DNA of 64,000 nucleotides from the NCBI RefSeq assembly GCF_003545695.1, contig NZ_QUZZ01000001.1, forward strand, positions 310,001 to 374,000. The letters run 5' to 3'. This document shows positions 25,945 to 34,695 of the stretch, in pieces. Position 1 is the first letter of the stretch. Every line of letters starts with the position of its first letter. The notes beneath the pieces were generated by a model that did not search any database, had not been told where the DNA came from, and was given only the letters and a program-made list of their open reading frames with translations. The position numbers were made by a program, and so were the translations under genes. The DNA comes from Taibaiella helva. GTDB taxonomy: Bacteria; Bacteroidota; Bacteroidia; Chitinophagales; Chitinophagaceae.

Positions 25945-26688
25945 ATGATCACGCATAAGAAAACTGAAAGGGCTTATTTTCACAAAACATTAATTATTGA
26001 TATTGAAACAGTACCGCTTTCATATGACTGGAATTTGGTGCCTGATGTATTGAAAGATCATTGGTGTCATAAGATGCAGTTCCTGTCACTAAAGCCGGAA
26101 GAGGAAGATGATCCTGCAGCCTCTTTTGCAGCCCGTGCCGGTATCTATGCCGAATTCGGAAAGATCGTTTGCGTGGGCATGGGCTATATCATGCAGCAGG
26201 AAGACAGAAAGGTCGTGCGCCTGAAAACCATACGTAATGATGATGAGAAGGTGCTCCTGCTTGAGCTGAAGCAAACGATCGATCATTTTCACCGGCAAAA
26301 TAAGGACATCATCTTTTGCGGGCATAACATCAAGGAGTTTGATATTCCTTACATTTGCCGCCGCATGCTGGTCAATGGTATCGCCCTGCCGGAATGCCTC
26401 GACCTGGGCGGGCTGAAGCCCTGGCAGGTAAGCCACCAGGATACGCTCGAGCTATGGCGCTTCGGCGATTACAAGCACTATACCGGGCTCGACCTGATGG
26501 CGCAGCTGCTGGGTGTGCCCGTAGCCGCGCCGGAGATGAATAAGACGGCGATCGCACGAATGTACTGGGAGCAGAATGATCTTGATATGGTCGCCGATCA
26601 TTGCCTGAAGCAGGTGTACATGGCGGCCCTGGTGTACATGAGGCTTAAGGGTTGGCAGGAGGCCCTTCCTGATCCGCTGTATGTGTAA
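25945..26688 (+). CDS. DnaQ-like 3'-5' exonuclease (PolB-exo-like)
   Basis: The 247-residue protein has exonuclease motif I in LIIDIETVP, motif II in FCGHNIKEFDIPYICRR and a C-terminal motif III area (DLDMVADHCLKQV), typical of the predicted 3'-5' exonuclease related to the proofreading domain of family B polymerases. It is followed 12 nt later by holA, suggesting a shared transcript and a replication or repair role. No polymerase domain is attached. Confidence 0.87.
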   Translation: MITHKKTERAYFHKTLIIDIETVPLSYDWNLVPDVLKDHWCHKMQFLSLKPEEEDDPAASFAARAGIYAEFGKIVCVGMGYIMQQEDRKVVRLKTIRNDDEKVLLLELKQTIDHFHRQNKDIIFCGHNIKEFDIPYICRRMLVNGIALPECLDLGGLKPWQVSHQDTLELWRFGDYKHYTGLDLMAQLLGVPVAAPEMNKTAIARMYWEQNDLDMVADHCLKQVYMAALVYMRLKGWQEALPDPLYV

Positions 26689-26700
26689 TTTTTACAAGAC

Positions 26701-27699
26701 ATGAAAGAGTATAACCAGATCTTGCAGCAGCTGCAGCAGGGGCAATATGCGCCGGTGTACCTGCTCGATGGAGAAGAACCCTATTATATCGACAAGCTGT
26801 TGCATCACTTCGAGGAAAAGGTGCTGCAACCCGAAGAGCGTGATTTCAACCTCATTACCCTGTATGGTAAAGAGTCGGAATGGAAGGATGTGGTCAACGC
26901 TGCCCGTCGCTTTCCTATGTTTGCCGAGAGAATGGTAGTGATTCTTAAGGAAGCTTCGCAAATGCGGGACCTGAATGAGCTGGCTGGCTATATAGAGAAC
27001 CCTTCGCCCACGACCATACTGGTGCTGGAGCACCGGTTTAAAAAAATAGATGGCCGTGGTAAGCTGGTAAAGCTTATCCCGAAGAAAGGCGTGTACTTCA
27101 GCTCGGAAAAGCTGAAGGAAGAGGAGGTTCCCGGCTGGGTCATCTCTTTCGGACAGGGACAGGGCATGGAGATCGGGCCGCTGGAAGCGGAGATGCTGGC
27201 GGTGTACCTGGGCAACGACTTGCAGAAGATCGCGAATGAGCTGGAAAAAATACGGATTAATGAAACCGGGCTAAAGCAGCTGACAGTGCAGCATATCGAG
27301 AAGTATGTAGGCGTTAGCCGAGAGTACAATGTATTTGATCTGCCCGATGTGCTGTTTCGTGGAGACAACAACAAGCTGGCCCGTATGGTCAGCTATTTTA
27401 CAGCCAATCCCAAATCGGCGCCCATGGCCCTTGTTATCGGTACCTTTTACGGTTACCTGAGTAAGGTATACCTCTGTTACTATGGTAAAGCCGACTTTCA
27501 GAACGACCGGAAAATGGGCATCTGGAGCCACCACCGCAAAGCGGCGCAACGGTTCCCGCTCACGCATATTCACCGCAGCATAGGGCTGCTGGAAGAATTC
27601 AGCCGTAAAATGGTGGGGATAGGGAATAACAGCAATGACAGCGCCTTGCTACGCGAGATGACCGCCAAGTTCAATGCCTTGCTGTACCAGGGCGCTTAA
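26701..27699 (+). CDS. holA: DNA polymerase III subunit delta
   Basis: The 332-residue protein matches HolA: YAPVYLLDGEEPYYIDKLL at the N-terminus, VVNAARRFPMFAERMVVILK, then domain II with NDLQKIANELEKI and domain III with VFDLPDVLFRGDNNKLARM. It opens the sliding clamp in the clamp loader. It lies downstream of the exonuclease gene. Its stop codon overlaps by 3 nt the stop of the tiny convergent gene on the other strand. Confidence 0.93.
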   Translation: MKEYNQILQQLQQGQYAPVYLLDGEEPYYIDKLLHHFEEKVLQPEERDFNLITLYGKESEWKDVVNAARRFPMFAERMVVILKEASQMRDLNELAGYIENPSPTTILVLEHRFKKIDGRGKLVKLIPKKGVYFSSEKLKEEEVPGWVISFGQGQGMEIGPLEAEMLAVYLGNDLQKIANELEKIRINETGLKQLTVQHIEKYVGVSREYNVFDLPDVLFRGDNNKLARMVSYFTANPKSAPMALVIGTFYGYLSKVYLCYYGKADFQNDRKMGIWSHHRKAAQRFPLTHIHRSIGLLEEFSRKMVGIGNNSNDSALLREMTAKFNALLYQGA

Positions 27700-27854
27700 C
27701 CCCTGATGAGCCGGTAGATTATGACGATAATAGCGATCAGGAACAGGAACAAGGATATCCGGTTCATGCCGTGCATGAACTTAATGTTGATGTTCACCGG
27801 ATCTTTAGCATCTCTTTTCCGGAGATAGAAATAAGTAAGGAGCTGCTTCCACAT
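27696..27854 (-). CDS. Small single-helix membrane protein (52 residues)
   Basis: The reverse strand reads MWKQLLTYFYLRKRDAKDPV, then NINIKFMHGMNRISLFLFLI and AIIVIIYRLIRG, then stop. The layout (Trp/aromatic start, RKRDAKDP, FMHGMNRIS, one hydrophobic helix) resembles tiny conserved Bacteroidota membrane proteins such as DUF6728; that family name is from memory and not certain. The stop overlaps that of holA, so the two genes end tail to tail. The coding sense is supported by the hydrophobic pattern and the start near the promoter-rich gap. Confidence 0.65.
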   Translation of the reverse strand: MWKQLLTYFYLRKRDAKDPVNINIKFMHGMNRISLFLFLIAIIVIIYRLIRG

Positions 27855-27893
27855 TACCTGGCAAAAAAATTACAGAATAAAATTACCGAAACA

Positions 27894-27926
27894 TTTGGAA
27901 AATAAAATCAAAATCGAGTACATTTG
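27894..27926 (+). promoter_or_regulatory. Promoter of tRNA-Ala
   Basis: TTTG (27894-27897), 21 nt, TACATTTG (27919-27926): a consensus promoter about 53 nt upstream of the tRNA. Confidence 0.75.
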
Positions 27927-27978
27927 CACTCCTTTCTGAAAGGAATGCCTGCAGAAAGGAAGCTCTTTTAAACAAAAC

Positions 27979-28055
<77 letters not shown>

Positions 28056-28060
28056 ATACC

Positions 28061-28096
28061 AACCACGACTGATGAGAAGCAGCCGTGGTTTTTTTT
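28061..28096 (+). terminator. Terminator of tRNA-Ala
   Basis: aaccacg (28061-28067) pairs with cgtggtt (28084-28090), followed by a run of eight T (28089-28096). Confidence 0.85.
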
Positions 28097-28179
28097 ATGT
28101 TTTATTTTCAACTTCGTTCGGGCTGCGATGCGTCTATCTATGACGACTATATGGCCTTTCCACTGGTGAACAATTGAGG

Positions 28180-28444
28180 CAAGCGTAAAAGTTGGAGGAT
28201 ATAATATAGGTATGTCCTGATGAAAATCCGGGGCATCGGTCCAGCGCCCAGCGGATGGGACACTTCAGTACCTATGGGTGAGCTTGCCCCGTACCCGGCA
28301 CGGCCAAGCCGGTCGGGACGTGCAACGGCCTGAACGGCGGCGAGATGCAGATTCTGCTTAGCAATCCTGGTTTTGCTCCTACGGAGCAATTTATATTTGT
28401 TCCTATTGGCGCTACAAACGTTCGGCTCCTACAGAGCCCTGTAA
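28180..28444 (+). repeat. Dispersed ~260-bp repeat, copy 2, with REP-like palindromes
   Basis: It is collinear with 1627-1887 over its entire length with scattered substitutions. The first palindrome gctcctacggagc is intact; the second has decayed (ggctcctacagagcc), as has the middle stem. Copy 2 sits in the 669-nt gap between tRNA-Ala and the sensor kinase. The remainder of that gap (28097-28179, 28445-28724) shows no ORF or further structure that I can support. Confidence 0.8.
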
Positions 28445-28724
28445 CGCGGTTAGCTATACGATTATCTGCAGCCCTTCATTGTCCTATAAGATCGGGAAGG
28501 ACTGAGTATAAGCTGTGCTGTGCTATCTTGTCCTTTCGTAATGATTGAAGTGCTCATAATCTCATTCCGTACATCTCTTGGATCATTTTTTACATGAGAC
28601 CGATTACCAGGAATGCTCAAAGGGATAAGTTTCAATCCGGACCACCAGGAATGCGGGATTTTTAAAAGAATGGCTCCCCGAAGTAGTTGTCTATATATAG
28701 CAAGAAATCACTGCCTGTTTAAGG

Positions 28725-31676
28725 TCAGGTAGCGACCGGGAGAGACAAGGTGAGCATTGTGCCGGCGCCCGGCTGTGACGACAGTTCAAATTGTGCGCTG
28801 ATGCGCTTTGCCCGGTTGGCCATATTGCTCATCCCGTTGCCACTACCGATTTTTGTGCTGTCGTAGCCGGCGCCATTGTCTTTCAACATGAGGACAATGG
28901 CCAAAGGTTGTTCTTTTACAGTAAGTGTGATCTGGCTGGCCTGGGCATGCTTTACGGTATTGTTGATAGCTTCCTTGAAGATCATGATCAGATTGCGGCT
29001 GTAATCGATCGGCATTTTGATATGGAGCGACAGGCCCGGGTCTTGTTCATATACAAAGCGAATGCCGGTGTCCTGCAGCAATTCCGCGCTGTTCTGCCGG
29101 ATACGGAAAATGATCTCATCCAGGTAATCGCTGTCAGGCTGCAGGGACCAGATAATATCCTTGGAGCCGTTGTACAGCGAGCTTACGTTTTCCCTGATCT
29201 GCTCCAGGATACCTTTGAGCTCATAAGGCGGCTGCTGCAGCTTGTTCTCTGCAATGGTGGCCAGCAAGTTGATACGGGTCAGCTTGTTGCCGATCTCATC
29301 ATGAAAATCTTCTGCCGTTTTCTGCCGTACCGCTGCCTGCTCTTTTTCCCTTAAGCGCTCTTCCCACTGGCGTCGCAGTTCTTTTTGCCGGTTGCGGAAA
29401 TAGACGCCGCCCATAAACAGGCCGATCAGCAGAAAGCCCAGCCCGAACCGGAAATACCAGGTGGTATAATAGGGCGCCTTGATCTCGAAGGGATAGGTCA
29501 TCGCATTGGGATACCAATGGCCCTCTGCATCAGAAGCCCATACTTTGAAAAGATATTCGCCCGGCGGCAGGTTGGGATACACGACCGTCGTCTGATCCGT
29601 TTCGGTAAAGCCTTTGTCGATGCCCACCAGCTGATACCGGTAGCGTATCTTTTCCGGATTGGAGAGGCAAATGCCTTTAAAGCTAAATGTAATATGGTTT
29701 TGCCCTGGCGGCAATACGGGGTGCCAGGGCAGGTTGGTAAAGGGGATCAGGCTGTCGCTGTACAGCCGCGGTGGCAAGTCTTTGGAAAACAGCTTTACTG
29801 ATTGCAATATCATGCGTGGAGGCAGCAGCGGTGTAACCGGGATATAGGGATTGTAGCGGAACACGCCTTTCGTGGTGCCGAACCATAAATAGCCCTTCCG
29901 GTCTTCAAAAGAAGCATTGGCATTGCTCTCAACACCAAGCAAGCCGTCGGAACGGCCAAAGCTGCGTATATGCCGGCCCTTATCCGTAAAGGTGATCTTG
30001 TCGATACCGCAGCCGGTGCCCACCCATATGCTCCCGTTACGATCGCGCAGCAAGCTGTAGACATAGTTGCAGGTAAGACCCGATTGCTGGTTGATGGCGG
30101 TGAAGCGCTTTGTTGTCCTGTTCCATACCAATACACCCTTATCGTCGGTGCCCACGTAGACATTACGGCTGTCTACCGCAAAGCAAAGCGTGGTGGAGCC
30201 GGGAACAAAAGGTTTTTCCTCGAGCCGGCCGAGATCGGTGCGATAGATAAAAGCCCCTTTCAGCGTACCGATCAGCAAGGAGTCTTTATTGATGGTGCCC
30301 AGCGCAATAACACCGCGAACGGCAGTATCGGCGACTATGCCCTGGCCGTCGATATGGAACAGCCGGCCGCGGGCCGCAATCCATATTGTTCCGTTTGCCA
30401 GCAAAAGGTGATTGATCGGGGAAATATTCCTGTCCAGGGAAGCCTCGAAACGGCGGGGCGCCCGACCCTCATCCAGGTACCAGAGCCCTGCGCGGTCGGT
30501 GCCGATCCACAACCGGCCCGAAGAATCAGCGAGCAGGGTATTGATCCCGACGCGGTAGTGCTCCATAGGCACCGTTGCCGGAACATCATCTTTCAGCCGG
30601 TAAAGGCCCTGGCTATTGCTAGCCAGGAAGATATCTCCATTGGCGCTCTGGGCTATGCTCATCACGCTGGGGCCCGGCAGTCCCGAGCTGCGATCGTAAT
30701 AGGTAAAAATGCTGCCCGTGTATCGGTATATGCCCGATCCGTCAGTGCCGATCCAGATATTCCCCTCACGATCTTCGTAAAAATTGCTGACCATATCATC
30801 TGTCAGGCCATTCGCGTAGTTGTAATGCTTCCAGTCCTGCTGGCGGCCTACCCATACACCACCATCGTCCAGCGCCAGCCATATATTGCCCTTGCTATCT
30901 TCCAGGATATTGCTGAAACCCTTGTTGGGAAACCGGGTTACCCAGTTTGGGGCCTTCAGCCGGCCGTTTTCTACGGTGAACAGACCAATGATGCTGTAGC
31001 AATAGAGGGTGCCGCTGTACCGGCCGAAAGACATCTGGGTAATATAAAGCCCCAGGTCGTTACTGGTCATTTCCACCTCCCTGTGCCAGTCTTTACCTTT
31101 GAAAATATAGATGCCGTGCAGGTAAGAGGCAGCCCACAGGTTACCCGTCTTGTCCAGCGTGATCGCCGATACCGAATCGATCCGGGTATCGCGGAGAAAA
31201 GCAGTATCAGCAAAGTAAAAGAGCTTCTTGTTCCGAGTTAATGCCCAGGTGCGTCCGTAAGCATCAGTTTCCATCTGTGTGATCACATTCTCTTCGGAAT
31301 TGGCCGCAGCCACATAATAGGTCCGGAAACGCCGGCCATCGAAGCGGGAAATGCCATTGTTGGTACCGATCCATATGTTACCACGGGGATCGTAATTCAG
31401 CGTATTCACCAGGCTCTGGGAAAGGCCCGATCCTTTATTGTAGTTGGTAAAATTGGTGCCGTCGAATATGGAGAAGCCCCCCTGTGTGCCGATCAGCAAC
31501 TCGTTGTTTCGATCCTGGGCAAAAGCGGTAACCTGCGACTGGACCAGCCCGTTCTCTACATTGAAATTAATAAAGTTGTATTTCTGTGCAAAGGCGTTGC
31601 AGGCGATAAGCAACAATAGAAAAGACCGGAGGCAGGTGCGGGCAAAAAGAATCAGGTATTGGTCTTTATAATTCAT
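28725..31676 (-). CDS. Two-component sensor kinase with periplasmic propeller and Y_Y_Y domain
   Basis: The ATG at 31676 is preferred over an in-frame TTG nine nt upstream. The 983 residues have a signal peptide (ending NAFAQ), about 14 two-component-regulator propeller repeats (NIWIGTNNGISRF, NIWIGTDGSGIYRY, SIWVGTGCGIDKI), a Y_Y_Y domain (YRYQLVGIDKGF, VYPNLPPGEYLFKV), one membrane helix (FGLGFLLIGLFMGGVYF), a HisKA_3 phospho-acceptor (AEDFHDEIGNKLTRINLLA) and an HATPase (EAINNTVKHAQAS, DNGAGYD). There is no receiver or AraC domain, unlike the one-protein hybrids, so it must signal to a separate LuxR- or LytR-type regulator, none of which is adjacent. It follows the FAH gene by 74 nt on the same strand. 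Confidence 0.93.
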   Translation of the reverse strand: MNYKDQYLILFARTCLRSFLLLLIACNAFAQKYNFINFNVENGLVQSQVTAFAQDRNNELLIGTQGGFSIFDGTNFTNYNKGSGLSQSLVNTLNYDPRGNIWIGTNNGISRFDGRRFRTYYVAAANSEENVITQMETDAYGRTWALTRNKKLFYFADTAFLRDTRIDSVSAITLDKTGNLWAASYLHGIYIFKGKDWHREVEMTSNDLGLYITQMSFGRYSGTLYCYSIIGLFTVENGRLKAPNWVTRFPNKGFSNILEDSKGNIWLALDDGGVWVGRQQDWKHYNYANGLTDDMVSNFYEDREGNIWIGTDGSGIYRYTGSIFTYYDRSSGLPGPSVMSIAQSANGDIFLASNSQGLYRLKDDVPATVPMEHYRVGINTLLADSSGRLWIGTDRAGLWYLDEGRAPRRFEASLDRNISPINHLLLANGTIWIAARGRLFHIDGQGIVADTAVRGVIALGTINKDSLLIGTLKGAFIYRTDLGRLEEKPFVPGSTTLCFAVDSRNVYVGTDDKGVLVWNRTTKRFTAINQQSGLTCNYVYSLLRDRNGSIWVGTGCGIDKITFTDKGRHIRSFGRSDGLLGVESNANASFEDRKGYLWFGTTKGVFRYNPYIPVTPLLPPRMILQSVKLFSKDLPPRLYSDSLIPFTNLPWHPVLPPGQNHITFSFKGICLSNPEKIRYRYQLVGIDKGFTETDQTTVVYPNLPPGEYLFKVWASDAEGHWYPNAMTYPFEIKAPYYTTWYFRFGLGFLLIGLFMGGVYFRNRQKELRRQWEERLREKEQAAVRQKTAEDFHDEIGNKLTRINLLATIAENKLQQPPYELKGILEQIRENVSSLYNGSKDIIWSLQPDSDYLDEIIFRIRQNSAELLQDTGIRFVYEQDPGLSLHIKMPIDYSRNLIMIFKEAINNTVKHAQASQITLTVKEQPLAIVLMLKDNGAGYDSTKIGSGNGMSNMANRAKRISAQFELSSQPGAGTMLTLSLPVAT

Positions 31677-31750
31677 CCGGAGCAATTCAGCATCACAAGT
31701 TACAGAAAGAAATCAGATGGCGGCATCACCCTTTCTGAGGGAATTGAAGC

Positions 31751-32359
31751 TTACCTGACCTCGATCTCAAACATCTTTTCCTGGTTGAGGTAACCTTCCA
31801 GCACGTCGTAAGGCAGCACAGGGCCTACGCCTTTGGGTGTACCGGTGAAGATCAGGTCGCCGATCTGAAGGGTAAAGTATTGCGAAATATAGCTGATCAG
31901 CTTTTCAAAAGAGAAGATGAGGTCGGAGGTATGTCCTCTTTGTACGGTCTCATGATTGAGCGAAAGGGAAAAGGACGAGCTGTATAGTGTTTCGGGATTT
32001 ACGGGTATGAACTTGCCTACCACCGCCGAATCGTCGAAAGCCTTGGCCGTTTCCCAGGGAAGTCCCTGCTCCTTCAGCTTGTTCTGCAGGTCGCGCGCCG
32101 TAAAATCAATCCCCACTGTCCAGTGATCAAAGTATTGGCGGGCGTATTTCTGTGCAATATGCTTCCCGTTTTTGGAAATGCGAAGCACTACCTCACATTC
32201 ATAATGCAGGCTGTCGGTAAACTCAGGATAATGAACCGGCAATCCCGGACGGGATAAAGCCGATTTGGGCTTCATAAACAGGATCGGTTCCGTGGGGAGG
32301 GAATTGTTCAGCTCTTTCGCATGTTCGGCGTAATTTCGCCCCACACATATTATCTTCAT
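31751..32359 (-). CDS. Fumarylacetoacetate hydrolase family protein
   Basis: The 202-residue protein is a compact FAH fold: MKIICVGRNYAEHAKELNN, EPILFMKPKSAL, the metal-ligand segment YECEVVLRI, VGIDFTARDLQ, and the end segment GDLIFTGTPKGVGPV. Members act on 2,4-diketones, acylpyruvates or oxaloacetate with Mg2+. The exact substrate is unknown. It is divergent from the thioesterase gene with only 27 nt between start codons, so their promoters must overlap the genes. Confidence 0.9.
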   Translation of the reverse strand: MKIICVGRNYAEHAKELNNSLPTEPILFMKPKSALSRPGLPVHYPEFTDSLHYECEVVLRISKNGKHIAQKYARQYFDHWTVGIDFTARDLQNKLKEQGLPWETAKAFDDSAVVGKFIPVNPETLYSSSFSLSLNHETVQRGHTSDLIFSFEKLISYISQYFTLQIGDLIFTGTPKGVGPVLPYDVLEGYLNQEKMFEIEVR

Positions 32360-32386
32360 CTTCTGCGTTTTTATCTTCAGCTATTT

Positions 32387-32821
32387 ATGGCACGTGTAAA
32401 ATTAAATTTTCCTGTCAAAAAACCTATTTTCATCGCTCAAATTCCTTTGCGCATCACCGATATGAACTATGGCAACCACATGGGCAACGACGTGGTGCTG
32501 TCGATTATGCATGATGCGCGCATGCAATTCCTGGCTTCGGAGGGTTATACCGAGCTGGAGATCGGCGGCTGCGGGCTCATTATGGCCGATGTCATGATCG
32601 CCTACCGTAGCGAAGGACACTACGGCGATCTTTTGTCGGTCGAGCTCTTCACCGACGAGATAAGCTCCCGCTCCTTCGATTTCCTGTACCGGCTCAGCAC
32701 CCGGCGGGGCGGGCAGAAGGTATTGATCGCTGAGGGAAAAACGGGTATGGTTGGCTACGATTACCAGGAGGCAAAGGTCTGCATGCTCCCCGGAAAATTC
32801 ATTGCCACATTAAACCGATAG
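32387..32821 (+). CDS. Hotdog-fold thioesterase (4HBT-like)
   Basis: The start MARVKLNFPVKKPIFIAQIP is used. The 144 residues show the 4HBT pattern: IPLRITDMNYGNHMGNDVVLS, in which N and H/D sit in the catalytic helix region, and VMIAYRSEGHYGDLLSVEL. These enzymes hydrolyse acyl-CoA or acyl-ACP thioesters. It sits just upstream of the SPT-like gene, but a separate -7-like box (TAATTTTG, 32872-32879) lies between. Confidence 0.85.
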   Translation: MARVKLNFPVKKPIFIAQIPLRITDMNYGNHMGNDVVLSIMHDARMQFLASEGYTELEIGGCGLIMADVMIAYRSEGHYGDLLSVELFTDEISSRSFDFLYRLSTRRGGQKVLIAEGKTGMVGYDYQEAKVCMLPGKFIATLNR

Positions 32822-32942
32822 CCTGTGATATTGTCTTAGGCGGTTAGGCAGGGAGAACGTTTATAATTTATTAATTTTGCGCAGGTCCGGCGTTAAAGCC
32901 GGGCTCTCTTTTATCGTAATATCAAAAAGCTAATATTTAAAT

Positions 32943-34196
32943 ATGGACATTTTTGCCAAATTTGAGAAGGACGGCGGACCTATCGGTCAGTACAAGGAAC
33001 AAGCGCACGAATACTTTGCCTTTCCCAAGCTGGAAGGAGAGATATCCAACCGGATGATGTTCCGGGGTAAGGAAAAGATCGTATGGAGCCTGAACAACTA
33101 TCTGGGATTGGCCAACCACCCGGAAGTGCGCAAGGCCGATGCTGAAGCCGCAGCAAAGTGGGGTATGGCTTACCCGATGGGCGCGCGTATGATGAGTGGT
33201 AACACAAAATACCACGATCAGCTGGAACAGGAATTCGCAAGCTTTATCGGTAAAGAAGATGTGATGCTGCTCAATTATGGCTACCAGGGTATGGCTTCCG
33301 CCATCGATTCCCTGCTGTCCCGCCACGATGTTGTGGTGTACGATGCCGAAAGCCATGCCTGTATTATCGATGGCCTGAGAATGCATATGGGCAAGCGTTT
33401 CAAGTTTAACCACAACGACGTGGACGATTGCGCTAAGCAACTGGAGCGGGCTTCCCGGCTGGTCGAAGGCACACCAGGAGGTGTGCTTGTGATTACCGAA
33501 GGCGTTTTCGGTATGAACGGCAACCAGGGCCGTATTGCCGAGATCGTTGCCCTGAAAGAAAAATACGAGTTCCGTCTCTTTGTCGACGATGCCCATGGCT
33601 TTGGTACTATGGGTAAAACGGGCGCCGGTATTGGTGAAGAGCAGCATTGCACCGATGGCATCGACCTTTATTTCTCCACCTTTGCCAAATCCCTGGCAGG
33701 TATCGGCGGCTTTATCGGCGGCAAAAAAGATATTATTTACTACCTGCGCTACAACATGCGTTCCCAGATCTTTGCCAAGTCGCTGCCCATGCCTATGGTC
33801 ATCGGCGGGCTCAAGCGTATGGAGCTGATCCGTACCCGGCCCGAGCTGAAGGCTAAGCTGTGGGAAAATGTGAACAAGCTGCAGAACGGCCTGAAGGAGC
33901 GTGGGTTTAATATCGGCACCACCAACACGCCGGTAACCCCTGTGTATATGGAAAGCGGCGTAACCGATGCAACGCAGTTGGTAGTCGACCTGCGCGAAAA
34001 CTACCACATATTCTGTTCTATGGTCATGTACCCGGTAATCCCCAAAGGCCACCTGATCCTGCGCCTGATCCCTACTGCCGTGCATACTGATGAAGATATC
34101 CGCGAAACCCTCGATGCCTTCTCTGCCGTAAGGGAAAAGCTGGAGAAGCAGCTGTATCCTAAAGAGATTCCCCAGGTAAGCGCCGCATTGGCCTGA
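32943..34196 (+). CDS. Alpha-oxoamine synthase, probable serine palmitoyltransferase
   Basis: The 417-residue PLP enzyme has the family features: SLNNYLGLANHP, the substrate loop GARMMSGNTKYHDQLE, the PLP-binding DDAHGFGTMG, and the Schiff-base lysine K249 in FSTFAKSLAGIGGF. The same fold covers KBL and BioF. In Bacteroidota this subtype is the enzyme that joins serine to a fatty acyl thioester for sphingolipids, so SPT is preferred. A bidirectional terminator follows. Substrate assignment is by family resemblance only. Confidence 0.85.
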   Translation: MDIFAKFEKDGGPIGQYKEQAHEYFAFPKLEGEISNRMMFRGKEKIVWSLNNYLGLANHPEVRKADAEAAAKWGMAYPMGARMMSGNTKYHDQLEQEFASFIGKEDVMLLNYGYQGMASAIDSLLSRHDVVVYDAESHACIIDGLRMHMGKRFKFNHNDVDDCAKQLERASRLVEGTPGGVLVITEGVFGMNGNQGRIAEIVALKEKYEFRLFVDDAHGFGTMGKTGAGIGEEQHCTDGIDLYFSTFAKSLAGIGGFIGGKKDIIYYLRYNMRSQIFAKSLPMPMVIGGLKRMELIRTRPELKAKLWENVNKLQNGLKERGFNIGTTNTPVTPVYMESGVTDATQLVVDLRENYHIFCSMVMYPVIPKGHLILRLIPTAVHTDEDIRETLDAFSAVREKLEKQLYPKEIPQVSAALA

Positions 34197-34218
34197 TGCC
34201 TGGTAATATATTGCCATC

Positions 34219-34250
34219 AAAAGAGCCGTTCAGCAATGAACGGCTCTTTT
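34219..34250. terminator. Bidirectional terminator between SPT-like gene and gldC
   Basis: aaaagagccgttca and tgaacggctctttt are perfect 14-bp arms with a gcaa loop and T-rich ends on both strands; the two genes converge here. Confidence 0.92.
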
Positions 34251-34270
34251 ACTATGATATCTCAGCACAA

Positions 34271-34618
34271 TTACTGCTGCTCTTCGTCTATCAGCTTTTT
34301 ATCCGCCCTGGCTTTAAAGTCGCGGGCAAAAGCTTTTAGCTCTTCCGACAGTTCGGCATTGCGTGTGGCGCGGGTGTATGTGTCCGCCATTGTCATCAGC
34401 GTCTGGAAAAAGAAATCGTTCATTTCATCCACCATCATTTTTTTGGTCCACAAGTCAATGCGGAGCGCAGTCTTTTCCTGTCCGTCCCAGAGAGAAAGCA
34501 GTACCCCTTTGGCAGGCCGGGGATCTTCGCTGTTGCTGCCGGTTGCGCTCCAGTCGATATGCTCGGGCATCTTTTCCTGGTCCAGGTGTACATTGATATT
34601 GATGGCATGTTTGTTCAT
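34271..34618 (-). CDS. gldC: Gliding motility protein GldC
   Basis: The start MNKHAININVHLDQEKMPEH is chosen (115 residues). HIDWSATGSN, AKGVLLSLWDGQEKTALRID, LWTKKMMVDEMNDFF and QTLMTMADTYTRAT match GldC, a small cytosolic protein required with GldB and the T9SS machinery for gliding in flavobacteria. No gldB is seen beside it. It supports assignment of the window to Bacteroidota. Confidence 0.9.
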   Translation of the reverse strand: MNKHAININVHLDQEKMPEHIDWSATGSNSEDPRPAKGVLLSLWDGQEKTALRIDLWTKKMMVDEMNDFFFQTLMTMADTYTRATRNAELSEELKAFARDFKARADKKLIDEEQQ

Positions 34619-34695
34619 GATCTGAAAAAAATTGAGCCGCAAAGTTGAGAAAATTATTCCTAAAGCCCGGCAGTAAAAATCAATAGGCCGATCGG

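Noticed and set aside
32937-34220. 427-codon minus-strand ORF opposite the SPT-like gene
   Set aside because: It mirrors the plus-strand enzyme, whose motifs are complete; the minus product is Gln/His-rich with no domain. An artefact of codon bias.
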